Shown here: in pieces, positions 27,114 to 34,953 of the stretch | How positions within the stretch are numbered: position 1 is the first letter of the stretch | Layout: every line of letters begins with the position of its first letter | Assembly (NCBI RefSeq): GCF_001269345.1 | Contig: NZ_CXOP01000002.1 | Span: 1,860,853 to 1,924,852 of the forward strand | Reading direction: 5' to 3' | Length of the DNA: 64,000 bases | Source: Limnohabitans sp. 2KL-27 | Lineage (GTDB): Bacteria; Pseudomonadota; Gammaproteobacteria; Burkholderiales; Burkholderiaceae_C | Position numbers and translations under genes: made by a program | Notes under the pieces: generated by a model | Databases searched by the model: none | Told to the model about the DNA's origin: nothing | The model's input: the letters and a program-made list of their open reading frames with translations, nothing else

Positions 27114-29222
27114 TCAAAAAGCATAACGCCCTGTCAACCTGAAGCTGCGACCCGGGTTGGGGTACACGGTCAGGTTGAATGGGGAGGTGTAACTCGATTT
27201 GTAGATACCGGTGTCGCTGTATTTCTTGTCGGTCAGGTTGATGATCGCGGCCACCAAAGACCAGTTTTTTTCTCTGTAGAAATAGGACACATCGACCACA
27301 GCATAAGCGGGCACTTTGGCCTGACTGTTTTCAAAATCACCCGACATGTACCGACTTTGGGCCCAACGTGTGGTGAATGTCAGTTGGTCCTTCACACCCA
27401 GCTGGTAGTCCAAAGACAGGTTACCCGATAGAGCGGAGACACCGGGCATCTTTTTCCCCGCATAAGTGCCCTCGACAAATCGGGCATGGATGTACTGGAG
27501 ATGGGTCCTCAGTGAGATGGCTTTCGAGAAGGCCCATTTCTGGCTGAAATTCACGCCCTCCCTGCGGGTGGGGTCGTAGTTGACGTTGCAAGGGTATCCG
27601 CATCCCGAAGGGTCGTACCCAATCTCATTCTTCACGTCGCTTCGGAAGAAATTGGCCATTGTGGTGACTGCACCTGATTGGTAATTCAGGCCGATGTCGA
27701 TGTCGCTTGAGGTCTGAACCTTCAAAGGAATGGGATCGGGCGCATAAAGCACATTGCTGTTGTCATCCGCATTGGCCACACGGAAATTTCGCCCCACCCT
27801 CAAATAGCCTGTCAAGTTGGGCTGGAAATTCTTGGTGTACTCGAACTCACTGGCATGCGTTGTCCCATCGGCATTCAATGTGCTTGGGCCGAAACCGTAA
27901 TCGACGGTCCGAGATTGAGAGTAACTTTCTCTTCTGTATCCCAAAACCATTTTGTCGTTGACCGTGACATCCAAAATATTCCTGAAATACAAGCCCTTGG
28001 ACCGATGGTCTATCTGGTAAGTATTTCCACCCGCATCAGCCCCCGCGTTGCCACACAAGGACGTGAGTGACTGGCTGCTGCAACCAAATGTCAGGAAAGC
28101 TTGGCCATTTTTACTGGTTTTGAGCCAGTCAAAGCCCATTTGAAGCACATTGTTGGTCACCAAAAAATGGTTGATTTTGACCCGTGGGCTAGCGGAGTGT
28201 GTATCCGCTTGACTGCTGGTGTTTCCATAGGACTGGCGCCAGTCATCGTAGTGGTAGCCAGAGAAAACGTCATAGGCGTCATAACTGTAGGCATCGCTGT
28301 TTTTTCTAGATCGCTTGTTCAGATCTATGGCGAACTGAACATTTTGAAGGGTCCATTTCCCAAACAAAGTGAGCGAACGGGCGTCAACATTGGCATCCCA
28401 GTCGTAGTCCGGCACCTGGGTTTCGCGGGGACTGCTTTGGAGCAAAATCAATGGCAATGCGCCCGGCAAATTATTTCTCTCTCGGCTGGCAAAGAATCTC
28501 GCACCGATATCGGTTTGCGCATCGATTTTCTTGACCCAATTGGTCCCAGCAGAAAATTCAGTTCCTTTTGAATTTTTCCGGAAATTATCACTGGCGTACT
28601 GACGCGCAAAAAGGCTTAACTCGCTGTTTTCGAGAGGCTGTGAGTGGTAGAGACCCGACTGGTAACCGGCATAACTGGCCAGGCCCCCAGTGATCACCGT
28701 CAAACGGCCCATGTTCTTGCGTGTCACGATGTTGATGGTGCCCGTGTTGGCGCCATCGCCGTACAAAACACTGTTGCCGGTCTTCGTGATTTCAATGTGG
28801 TCAATTGCTTCGAGAGGAATCATCGAAGTTCGGGCCATGCTTTGATCATTTTCTGACAGACGGACGCCATCGAGTAACACCACGATGTTGTTGGATGCCG
28901 TTTCGCCGAATCCCTTCATATCGATGACCGCATTGGAACTTCCGTCGAGGTTGAGCCTGACAGGTAGACCCGCAACCCTGGACAGCACTTCAGAAAAATT
29001 GCTGGCGCCACTTTTTAGAATGTCAGCGGCGGTCACGATACTGATGTGTGGCAACGCATCGGTCAATTTCTCTTCAAAGCGAGAGGCATAAACCGTGATT
29101 GAAGGTAAGCTTGACGAAGGGCCGATATTGGCATCTTGCGTGGGCATGGACTGAGCGATAGCCGCTTGGCTGGCAAGCAGAAACGACAAAGCGACGGCCA
29201 ATGAGGACAATGGTGTGAACAT
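27114..29222 (-). CDS. btuB: TonB-dependent outer-membrane receptor (BtuB-like)
   Basis: A 702-residue outer-membrane receptor. The signal peptide (MFTPLSSLAVALSFLLASQAAIA) is followed by a TonB-box-like stretch (SITVYAS), a plug domain (about 45-165, including VVLLDGVRLS and a GANTGTINIVTRK end) and a beta barrel closing with the aromatic C-terminus GRYAF. Size is somewhat above BtuB of E. coli (614). The riboswitch directly upstream supports corrinoid as ligand. Start ATG 29222; six more codons upstream are open. Confidence 0.9.
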   Translation of the reverse strand: MFTPLSSLAVALSFLLASQAAIAQSMPTQDANIGPSSSLPSITVYASRFEEKLTDALPHISIVTAADILKSGASNFSEVLSRVAGLPVRLNLDGSSNAVIDMKGFGETASNNIVVLLDGVRLSENDQSMARTSMIPLEAIDHIEITKTGNSVLYGDGANTGTINIVTRKNMGRLTVITGGLASYAGYQSGLYHSQPLENSELSLFARQYASDNFRKNSKGTEFSAGTNWVKKIDAQTDIGARFFASRERNNLPGALPLILLQSSPRETQVPDYDWDANVDARSLTLFGKWTLQNVQFAIDLNKRSRKNSDAYSYDAYDVFSGYHYDDWRQSYGNTSSQADTHSASPRVKINHFLVTNNVLQMGFDWLKTSKNGQAFLTFGCSSQSLTSLCGNAGADAGGNTYQIDHRSKGLYFRNILDVTVNDKMVLGYRRESYSQSRTVDYGFGPSTLNADGTTHASEFEYTKNFQPNLTGYLRVGRNFRVANADDNSNVLYAPDPIPLKVQTSSDIDIGLNYQSGAVTTMANFFRSDVKNEIGYDPSGCGYPCNVNYDPTRREGVNFSQKWAFSKAISLRTHLQYIHARFVEGTYAGKKMPGVSALSGNLSLDYQLGVKDQLTFTTRWAQSRYMSGDFENSQAKVPAYAVVDVSYFYREKNWSLVAAIINLTDKKYSDTGIYKSSYTSPFNLTVYPNPGRSFRLTGRYAF

Positions 29223-29280
29223 GAAAAACCAACAAGTCAAACGCCCTCACCGCCTTCCCCGACAGTGCATGGGCTTTACA

Positions 29281-29298
29281 ACCTGTCTTGCGACAGGT
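29281..29298 (-). other. Expression-platform hairpin of the cobalamin riboswitch
   Basis: Minus-strand ACCTGTC and GACAGGT form a perfect seven-pair stem with a GCAA loop, directly 3' of the riboswitch closing helix. It has no T-tract, so regulation is more likely by folding in the leader (translation) than by intrinsic termination, but this is inference. Confidence 0.5.
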
Positions 29299-29299
29299 C

Positions 29300-29528
29300 A
29301 CCTTGTTGGCCGGTATCCGGGCTGACAGATGCGACCTTCATCACCTTCCCAGCTGCCTGTTTCAGGGCGGCCAGTGGTTTGAGATGAAAGCTGGGTTTCC
29401 GTTTGACTGAAAACCCGTCTGCTTACCGTTGCGGGGGCAGCGCAGGTTAGGTGGGCCGAGATGGCTTTTCCCTCCTGCTTCCCGTTGAACTGCGCGCCGT
29501 GAACCGGCATCGCGAGCACCAACAGGTT
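29300..29528 (-). ncRNA. Cobalamin riboswitch
   Basis: Minus-strand leader of btuB with the hallmark elements of the B12 element: GGGAAGCAGGAGGG near 29479, the core CTGCCCCCGCAACGGTAA (about 29425-29442), the CCACTGG box near 29370, and the closing CCCGGATACCGGCC near 29310. AACCTGTTGG and CCAACAAGGT at the two ends can pair as P1, which sets the limits. It lies about 80 bases before the btuB start and should repress the operon when adenosylcobalamin is plentiful. This accounts for the gap between btuB and the next gene. Confidence 0.93.
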
Positions 29529-29578
29529 TCATTTTATGCCTCAAGCTGTCGTCCAGCCTACAAAATAGCCCCACGATC

Positions 29579-29584
29579 TACAAT
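29579..29584 (+). promoter_or_regulatory. Possible -10 element for the zapA operon
   Basis: TACAAT lies 26 bases before the ATG of the TIGR02449 gene. The matching -35 position carries no good hexamer, so confidence is low. Confidence 0.35.
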
Positions 29585-29610
29585 GCGACACTTATTTCCC
29601 TTTGATTGCC

Positions 29611-29841
29611 ATGGCCCATTCCAACACCATTGATCAAATTGCTGAGCGTGTGGATCATCTGTTGCTGCGCCACGAGGAGCTTCAACGCACCAATGCATTG
29701 CTGGCCCAGCAAGTTCAGGTGCTGACACTCGAACGTGACCAACTCAAGTCCCGACTGGCAGCCGCCAGAGCTCGCGTCGATGCCCTCATCGAGCGTTTGC
29801 CCGCTTCCAACGCACCCGCATCTCCTGAGGCTTCAGCATGA
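29611..29841 (+). CDS. TIGR02449-type small coiled-coil protein
   Basis: A 76-residue, almost entirely helical protein with heptad-like leucines (LLLRHEELQRTNALLAQQVQVLTLERDQLKSRL), recognised as the conserved partner gene upstream of zapA in many proteobacteria; it resembles ZapB in length and coiled-coil nature. A role in division is inferred from its position. ATG 29611 is preferred over two slightly earlier codons. Its stop overlaps the zapA start (ATGA). Confidence 0.82.
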   Translation: MAHSNTIDQIAERVDHLLLRHEELQRTNALLAQQVQVLTLERDQLKSRLAAARARVDALIERLPASNAPASPEASA

Positions 29842-30164
29842 GCAACAAACAATTGGATGTCCAGATCATGGGGCAAAGCTACATCCTTGGCTGCCCTGAG
29901 GGTGGAGAGGATCGCTTGTTGGCCGCTGTGCGCAAAGTGGACGAGGCCATGTGCAAGATCCGCGATGCCGGCAAAATCAAGGCGCGCGACCGCATTGCTG
30001 TTTTGGCGGCACTGAATCTGGCTTTTGATCAAGACCCCAACCCTGCTCAGGCCCCTGCGGTCCCCACAACTGCTGTCGATATCCCTGAGTCATCACAAGA
30101 GCGCTTGTCTCAGTTGCTCAAACGTTTGGACCATGTGCTGGAGCAAGACGGCCAATTGATCTGA
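29838..30164 (+). CDS. zapA: Cell division protein ZapA
   Basis: A 108-residue protein that bundles FtsZ filaments at the division ring. The opening KQLDVQIMGQSYILGCPEG and the RDRIAVLAALNLAFD segment are family signatures; a helical C-terminus for dimerisation follows a short Pro/Ala linker. It overlaps the upstream coiled-coil gene by four bases and is followed by the 6S RNA gene, the usual arrangement. Confidence 0.93.
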   Translation: MSNKQLDVQIMGQSYILGCPEGGEDRLLAAVRKVDEAMCKIRDAGKIKARDRIAVLAALNLAFDQDPNPAQAPAVPTTAVDIPESSQERLSQLLKRLDHVLEQDGQLI

Positions 30165-30201
30165 CGCAGAGGTGGGTCTGTGCCGGGTCTTTTGAAAGAC
30201 C

Positions 30202-30390
30202 TACAATGTGCAGGTCTGCAGTGCACGCCGGGCTTTATATTTCCTTGAACCAATGCTCTTAGAGCCCGGGCTTGGTACATTGGCTGGTGAGCGTGATCAT
30301 CTCGCGTCAGATGAACCCAACGCCAGTCTGCCCTCGCCCACCTGAACCCCGGTTCAGGATGCCGGTCCGGTGGCACTTGCAGACACCTTC
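30202..30390 (+). ncRNA. ssrS: 6S RNA with its -10 element
   Basis: The region after zapA holds 6S RNA, which mimics an open promoter and binds sigma70 RNA polymerase in stationary phase. GTCTGCAGTGCACGCCGG (from 30214) pairs with CCGGTGGCACTTGCAGAC (to 30384) to close the molecule. The interior contains the expected central bubble flanked by CGGGC..GCCCGGGCTTGG segments. TACAAT at 30202-30207 is a -10 element placing the start near 30213; the 3' end is followed by CACCTTCTTTTTT, a T-rich end. Length is about 175 nt. This explains most of the 30165-30413 gap. Confidence 0.85.
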
Positions 30391-30413
30391 TTTTTTATGT
30401 CCCCATTCCCCCC

Positions 30414-31229
30414 ATGATCATCGAACCTCTGCTGTTGGCCGAATTGGCCGTTTTGGGCCTGTGCACTGGCTTTTTGGCGGGCCTCTTGGGCATTGGTGGT
30501 GGCATGATCATGGTGCCTTTCTTGACCTACATGCTGGGCGCACGAGGCGTCAGCCCCGACCTGGCGGTCAAAATGGCGATTGCCACATCCATGGCCACCA
30601 TCATTTTCACCAGCGTCTCCAGCGTGCGTGCCCACCACAAGAAAAAAGCCGTGCGCTGGGATTTGGTCAAGGGACTGGCACCGGGCATTGTCATCGGCAG
30701 CTTGATCGGCAGCCTCGGCATTTTTGCCTTTGCCAAAGGCACTTACCTGGCCTTGTTCTTCGCGGCCTTTGTGGGGTTTTCGGCCACGCAAATGTTTCTG
30801 GACAAAAAACCTGCGCCTTCGCGTCAGGTGCCCGGTTTTCAGGGCTTGCTGGGCGCAGGTGGACTGATCGGCTTGCTGTCGGGCCTGGTGGGCGCTGGCG
30901 GCGGCTTCATCAGTGTGCCTTTCATGGCTTGGTGCAACGTGGCCATCCACAACGCCGTGGCCACCAGTGCGGCCTTGGGTTTTCCCATCGCTCTGGCCAA
31001 CGTGGCCGGTTACATCGTGAGCGGCCAGAATGTGCAAGATTTGCCGACCTACAGCTTTGGCTACTTGTGGTTGCCCGCTTTGGTGGTGATCGCGACTTGC
31101 AGCGTGCTGATGGCCCCCATTGGGGCAGCCACCGCGCACAAACTGCCGGTCAAACAGCTCAAGCGCGTGTTTGCCAGTGTGCTCTATCTGCTGGCTGCTT
31201 ACATGCTCTACAAAGGTCTGGCCGCCTGA
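30414..31229 (+). CDS. TSUP-family (TauE/SafE) membrane permease
   Basis: A 271-residue inner-membrane protein with about eight hydrophobic segments in two repeats. FLAGLLGIGGGMIMVPFLTYML and the second-half copy LLSGLVGAGGGFISVPFM are the paired TSUP signatures. The family exports sulfite, sulfoacetate or other organic anions; the actual substrate is unknown. It starts right after 6S RNA. Confidence 0.88.
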   Translation: MIIEPLLLAELAVLGLCTGFLAGLLGIGGGMIMVPFLTYMLGARGVSPDLAVKMAIATSMATIIFTSVSSVRAHHKKKAVRWDLVKGLAPGIVIGSLIGSLGIFAFAKGTYLALFFAAFVGFSATQMFLDKKPAPSRQVPGFQGLLGAGGLIGLLSGLVGAGGGFISVPFMAWCNVAIHNAVATSAALGFPIALANVAGYIVSGQNVQDLPTYSFGYLWLPALVVIATCSVLMAPIGAATAHKLPVKQLKRVFASVLYLLAAYMLYKGLAA

Positions 31230-31291
31230 TCGATGGGCCCATTTGGAGTCCCCACCGGTCAGCTCTGACGGTCTAATGAGTTGTCTTGGTC

Positions 31292-31969
31292 TCAGGGTGT
31301 CATGCACCATGGCGCCTGGTCATGCACCAGGCCCATCCACAAGGCCCAGGCTGAGACGCTCGCCAGTGCCAAGCCCGCGACCCGCATGCCCCAGGCGCCG
31401 TCGCCCAGCGACTGCATGCGCAAAAAAAGCCATGGCCCGGCCCATAGGCTGATGCTGCTGCCCATCGCAAACAAAGCCATGGTGGCAGCACCCTCCAAGG
31501 GCTGGCTGGTCAAGGCGGCCACCATCAAGGCGGAATACAACAAGCCACAAGGCATGAATGCCCACAGCCCACCCACCATCCAGGGCGCAGCCCTCCCCCA
31601 ACTGGCGTTGAAAGCCCGAATGCGCGCCCACAAGCGACGAGCTGCCCCATCGAGCCAGACAGGTTGACGTGCCTGCAGCATGAGCAGCAAGCCCAACACC
31701 AGAGCCGCCAGGTGCAGCAAGGTCCAGACCGGACGAATGGCGGCCGACTGTGTCGTCAGCCAGCCCAAGCCTTGCACGCTGGCCGCGGCCAGCGCACCCA
31801 AGAGCGCGTAGCCACCCAATCGGCCCAGCTGAAACGCCAACAAGGCCTGCGAACGCCGTTCACCCGCAGCCTGCCCCAGACCCGCGCAGGCTGCACCGCA
31901 CATGGCCACGCAGTGCGGGCCACCCAGCACCCCCATCATCAAGGCCGTGATGGCCAAAGAACTTTGCAT
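31292..31969 (-). CDS. TauE/SafE-like membrane protein (COG2836 type) near cco/hemN genes
   Basis: A 225-residue protein with six hydrophobic segments. LGGPHCVAMCGAACAG at the N-terminus with a Cys pair and MPCGLLYSALMVAA in the second half are typical of the COG2836 'sulfite exporter TauE/SafE' family that accompanies cbb3 oxidase genes and is suspected of copper or thiol transport. That role is inference. It lies 68 bases downstream of hemN on the same strand. Confidence 0.83.
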   Translation of the reverse strand: MQSSLAITALMMGVLGGPHCVAMCGAACAGLGQAAGERRSQALLAFQLGRLGGYALLGALAAASVQGLGWLTTQSAAIRPVWTLLHLAALVLGLLLMLQARQPVWLDGAARRLWARIRAFNASWGRAAPWMVGGLWAFMPCGLLYSALMVAALTSQPLEGAATMALFAMGSSISLWAGPWLFLRMQSLGDGAWGMRVAGLALASVSAWALWMGLVHDQAPWCMTP

Positions 31970-32037
31970 GGCGTTTTCGCTTCAATGTCGAGGCGTCTAT
32001 TGTCGGCGATGAAGACAGCCACGGATGCACGGGTCTA

Positions 32038-33420
32038 TCAGATGATTTTGGAAAACCGCGAATGGTTGCGGTCGTCCTGTACATAGCGGTCGAACACCAT
32101 GGCCACGCCGCGCACAAAGAACCAACCCATGGCGGTGACCTGAATGCCGCTCTCACTCAGATGCACCAGACCTTGCGCCTGCATCGCTTCGAGTTGGGTC
32201 AACTCTTTGGCAAACAAGGTCTTGAAGTCGACCAGCCAGGCCAGGTTGATGGACTCGTATTGCAAATGCCCCTGGCACATGAGCGCCATGATGACCGAGC
32301 GGCGGATCAGGTCGTCGCGCGTGAGTGCCAGGCCCCGCACCACCGGAAAATGGCCTTGGTCGAGCAAGTCGGCATACTCTTCCAGGGTCTTGGCGTTTTG
32401 GCTGTAGGTCGCGCCGATGCGGCCGATCGAGGACACGCCCAGCGCAATCAGGTCGCAATCGGCCTGCGTGCTGTAGCCTTGGAAATTGCGGTGCAAACGC
32501 CCTTGGCGTTTGGCCACGGCCAGGGCATCACCCGGCAAGGCGAAGTGGTCCATGCCGATGTAGACATAGCCCGCTTCGGTCAGGGCGTCGAGCGAGCGCG
32601 AGAGCATGGCCACCTTGGCTGCACCTGCTGGCAGCTCTTCGGCGTGAATACGGCGCTGCGGCTTGAATCGCTCAGGCAAGTGCGCGTAGGCATACAGCGC
32701 GATGCGGTCAGGACGCAGACTTTTCACCTGCGCCAGCGTACGGTCAAAAGATTCGGGCGTTTGCAGAGGCAGGCCATAAATCAGGTCGACGTTGACCGAC
32801 TCAAAACCCAATCGGCGAGAAGCCTCGACCAAAGCAAACACCTGGTCTGCAGGCTGGATGCGGTGCACGGCTTTTTGCACCGCAGGGTCAAAGTCCTGCA
32901 CGCCAAAACTCAGGCGATTGAAACCCAGCTCGGCCAACACGGCCAGCCGGTTCTCGTCCACGGTGCGCGGGTCCACCTCGACAGAGTATTCACCGCCTGG
33001 GACGAATTCAAAGTGCTCACGCAACAAGGCCATGAGTTGCTGCAACTCGTCGTCGCTCATGAAGGTGGGCGTGCCACCGCCCAGGTGCAGCTGGCTGACC
33101 GACTGCCCTCGCCCCAGGTGCCGGGTGTGCAGCGCCACCTCTTTGCTGAGGTATTTCAAATAATCCGCAGCCCGCTCTTTGTGTTTGGTGATGATTTTGT
33201 TGCAGGCGCAGTAGTAGCACAGCGATTCGCAAAACGGAATGTGCACGTAGAGCGACAGTGGCGACTGTTTGCCCACCATGCCCGATTGGCGCTGTTTCAG
33301 GGCCTGCACGTAATCGGCCTCGCCAAAGGCTTCGACAAAGCGATCGGCTGTCGGGTAGGAGGTGTAACGCGGGCCAGGCACGTCAAAGCGTGTCAACAAT
33401 TGAGGTGTGATGACGGACAT
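32038..33420 (-). CDS. hemN: Oxygen-independent coproporphyrinogen III oxidase (radical SAM)
   Basis: A 460-residue radical SAM enzyme that decarboxylates coproporphyrinogen III without oxygen in haem synthesis. The cluster motif C-x3-C-x2-C is seen in PFCESLCYYCACNK, and GPRYTSYPTAD and GGGTPTFM are HemN-specific. Length matches E. coli HemN (457). The ATG at 33420 gives MSVITPQLL. An FNR-type palindrome lies about 70 bases upstream of the start, consistent with induction at low oxygen. Confidence 0.95.
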   Translation of the reverse strand: MSVITPQLLTRFDVPGPRYTSYPTADRFVEAFGEADYVQALKQRQSGMVGKQSPLSLYVHIPFCESLCYYCACNKIITKHKERAADYLKYLSKEVALHTRHLGRGQSVSQLHLGGGTPTFMSDDELQQLMALLREHFEFVPGGEYSVEVDPRTVDENRLAVLAELGFNRLSFGVQDFDPAVQKAVHRIQPADQVFALVEASRRLGFESVNVDLIYGLPLQTPESFDRTLAQVKSLRPDRIALYAYAHLPERFKPQRRIHAEELPAGAAKVAMLSRSLDALTEAGYVYIGMDHFALPGDALAVAKRQGRLHRNFQGYSTQADCDLIALGVSSIGRIGATYSQNAKTLEEYADLLDQGHFPVVRGLALTRDDLIRRSVIMALMCQGHLQYESINLAWLVDFKTLFAKELTQLEAMQAQGLVHLSESGIQVTAMGWFFVRGVAMVFDRYVQDDRNHSRFSKII

Positions 33421-33489
33421 GTGTCTGCCCCTTGATTCGAATGTGTTCAGAACAAGGCCGCACTTTGCCTGCTTGCATCTGCCCATGTG

Positions 33490-33503
33490 TTGACTCAGGT
33501 CAA
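33490..33503 (-). promoter_or_regulatory. FNR-type box upstream of hemN
   Basis: TTGACTCAGGTCAA is a perfect dyad that matches the FNR consensus TTGAT-N4-ATCAA except for the innermost base on each side. It is centred about 76 bases before the hemN ATG and about 131 bases before the divergent fnr ATG, so it may serve hemN and possibly fnr autoregulation. Confidence 0.7.
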
Positions 33504-33627
33504 ACCCTTTACCGGTTTTCGGGGATTTCTGACTTGGACAGGGTACACCCTCAAATTCAGCGCTTGATTCGGTATAAGCTCAAGTCTTGATCCAAGGCAA
33601 ATCCATTGCTCAACCAAGAGATAAACC

Positions 33628-34350
33628 ATGAATCCCCAAGCCATCAAAGTCGCCTGCTCCAATTGCAACTTGCGTGAGTTGTGCATGCCCATGGGCCTGA
33701 GCGACCACGACCTCAACCGCCTCGACGATCTGGTGGCCGTGCGCCGCAGAATCAAGCGGGGCGACACCCTGTTCACCAACGGTGAAAAATTTACATCCCT
33801 TTACGCCATTCGGACTGGCTTCTTCAAGACCTGTCTGGCCACCGAAGACGGGCGAGACCAAGTCACGGGCTTTCAGATGGCGGGCGAGATCATTGGCCTG
33901 GACGGCATCGTGAACGACCAACACAGCTGCGATGCGGTGGCGCTGGAAGATGCGGAAGTGTGTGTCATGCCCTTTGACCGGATCGAAGAAATTTCGCGTG
34001 AAGTGACCGCACTGCAAAGCCATGTTCACAAAATCATGAGCCGCGAGATCGTGCGCGAGCACGGCGTGATGTTGCTGCTGGGCAGCATGCGCGCCGAAGA
34101 GCGATTGGCCGCTTTTTTGTTGAATCTGGTGCAACGTTTGCACGCCCGCGGTTTCTCACAGTCCGAACTGGTGTTGCGCATGACGCGTGAAGAAATCGGC
34201 AGCTACCTGGGCCTCAAGCTCGAAACCGTCAGCCGAACTTTCTCAAAGTTCGTGGAAGACGGCACTGTGGAAGTCAAGCAGCGCCATGTGCGTATTCTGG
34301 ACACCGAAGGCCTGCAGCGACTGGTCAACAACACAGCACATTGCCACTGA
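33628..34350 (+). CDS. fnr: FNR-family oxygen-sensing regulator
   Basis: A 240-residue CRP/FNR regulator. Cysteines C10, C13, C19 (VACSNCNLRELC) and C101 (QHSCDAV) match the four ligands of the oxygen-labile 4Fe-4S cluster of E. coli FNR. The C-terminal helix-turn-helix has ETVSR (199-203), whose Glu and Arg read the TTGAT half-site. It should activate the cco and hemN genes around it when oxygen is low. It is divergent from hemN and convergent with the small membrane gene at the end of the cco group. Confidence 0.94.
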   Translation: MNPQAIKVACSNCNLRELCMPMGLSDHDLNRLDDLVAVRRRIKRGDTLFTNGEKFTSLYAIRTGFFKTCLATEDGRDQVTGFQMAGEIIGLDGIVNDQHSCDAVALEDAEVCVMPFDRIEEISREVTALQSHVHKIMSREIVREHGVMLLLGSMRAEERLAAFLLNLVQRLHARGFSQSELVLRMTREEIGSYLGLKLETVSRTFSKFVEDGTVEVKQRHVRILDTEGLQRLVNNTAHCH

Positions 34351-34364
34351 ACTTTGGGCGTCAG

Positions 34365-34394
34365 CGCTGAAAGCGCTGTTCAGTACTTTCAGCG
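34365..34394. terminator. Hairpin between fnr and the cco cluster end
   Basis: CGCTGAAAG and CTTTCAGCG (outer arms 34365-34373 and 34386-34394) form a nine-pair stem between two convergent genes, overlapping the stop of the minus-strand gene. There is no long T-tract, so it may be a weak or factor-assisted bidirectional terminator. Confidence 0.45.
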
Positions 34395-34625
34395 GTTGAC
34401 CTCAGTCGAAGTCATGCCCAACAGCAGCGTCAATGCGCTGGACAAGACGGCCAAGGCCCAAAAAGCAAAAAAGGCCAGCGTGTAAACCGCCTGTCTGGAC
34501 AGGTCCAGGTCTTGGCCGAACCAGTTCAGGTCTTGCGGATCGACAAAAGCGAACACCAGCATTTCCAAAAGGCCCGCGACCAAAAAGGCAGGCCAAACGA
34601 TCCACATCCAGCGTTGAGCGAGCAT
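34389..34625 (-). CDS. Small membrane protein at the end of the cco operon
   Basis: A 78-residue protein with two hydrophobic helices (about 8-27 and 46-70) joined by an acidic loop (VDPQDLNWFGQDLDLS). I recognise only that similar short genes follow ccoH in Burkholderiales; no function is known. Start ATG 34625, 17 bases after the fixH-like gene, so it is probably co-transcribed with ccoGH and may assist cbb3 oxidase assembly. Confidence 0.7.
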   Translation of the reverse strand: MLAQRWMWIVWPAFLVAGLLEMLVFAFVDPQDLNWFGQDLDLSRQAVYTLAFFAFWALAVLSSALTLLLGMTSTEVNR

Positions 34626-34642
34626 AGCGTTTACCTAGGTGG

Positions 34643-34927
34643 TCAGGGTTTGGTGGGCTCAGCAGCAGGTGCTTGCAGCGCAGCGGGCAACTCGCCCGTG
34701 GCCGCATGGTTGCGCCCCTGCATGGCGGGGACGTGGGTGATGCCCTGGCGCTCTTGCATGGCCGTGCGCGGTGTCACATTGAGCACCGGGTCCGGGTTGG
34801 CTACGGCAATGTAGAGCGTGATGAACCCAGCCACCACCACCACGGCAGGGCCTGCGATGACCATCCACACCAAGCCAAAACGCCACCAGGGTTGCCCCTC
34901 TTGTTGGACACTGCTGACATTGTTCAT
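34643..34927 (-). CDS. ccoH: FixH/CcoH-like cbb3 oxidase maturation protein
   Basis: A 94-residue protein with one N-terminal membrane helix (about 20-43, VWMVIAGPAVVVVAGFITLYIAV) preceded by PWWRFGLVWMVI, and a short periplasmic tail rich in Pro/Ala. This is the short FixH form usual in beta-proteobacteria directly after ccoG. It is thought to help stable assembly of CcoNOP. Start ATG 34927, 26 bases after ccoG. Confidence 0.8.
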   Translation of the reverse strand: MNNVSSVQQEGQPWWRFGLVWMVIAGPAVVVVAGFITLYIAVANPDPVLNVTPRTAMQERQGITHVPAMQGRNHAATGELPAALQAPAAEPTKP

Positions 34928-34953
34928 GGCTATCTTTCAAAAATGGGGGTCGC

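Noticed and set aside
33565..33580. Second FNR box before fnr (TTGATTCGG...)
   Set aside because: Only one TTGAT half-site; the other half does not match ATCAA.
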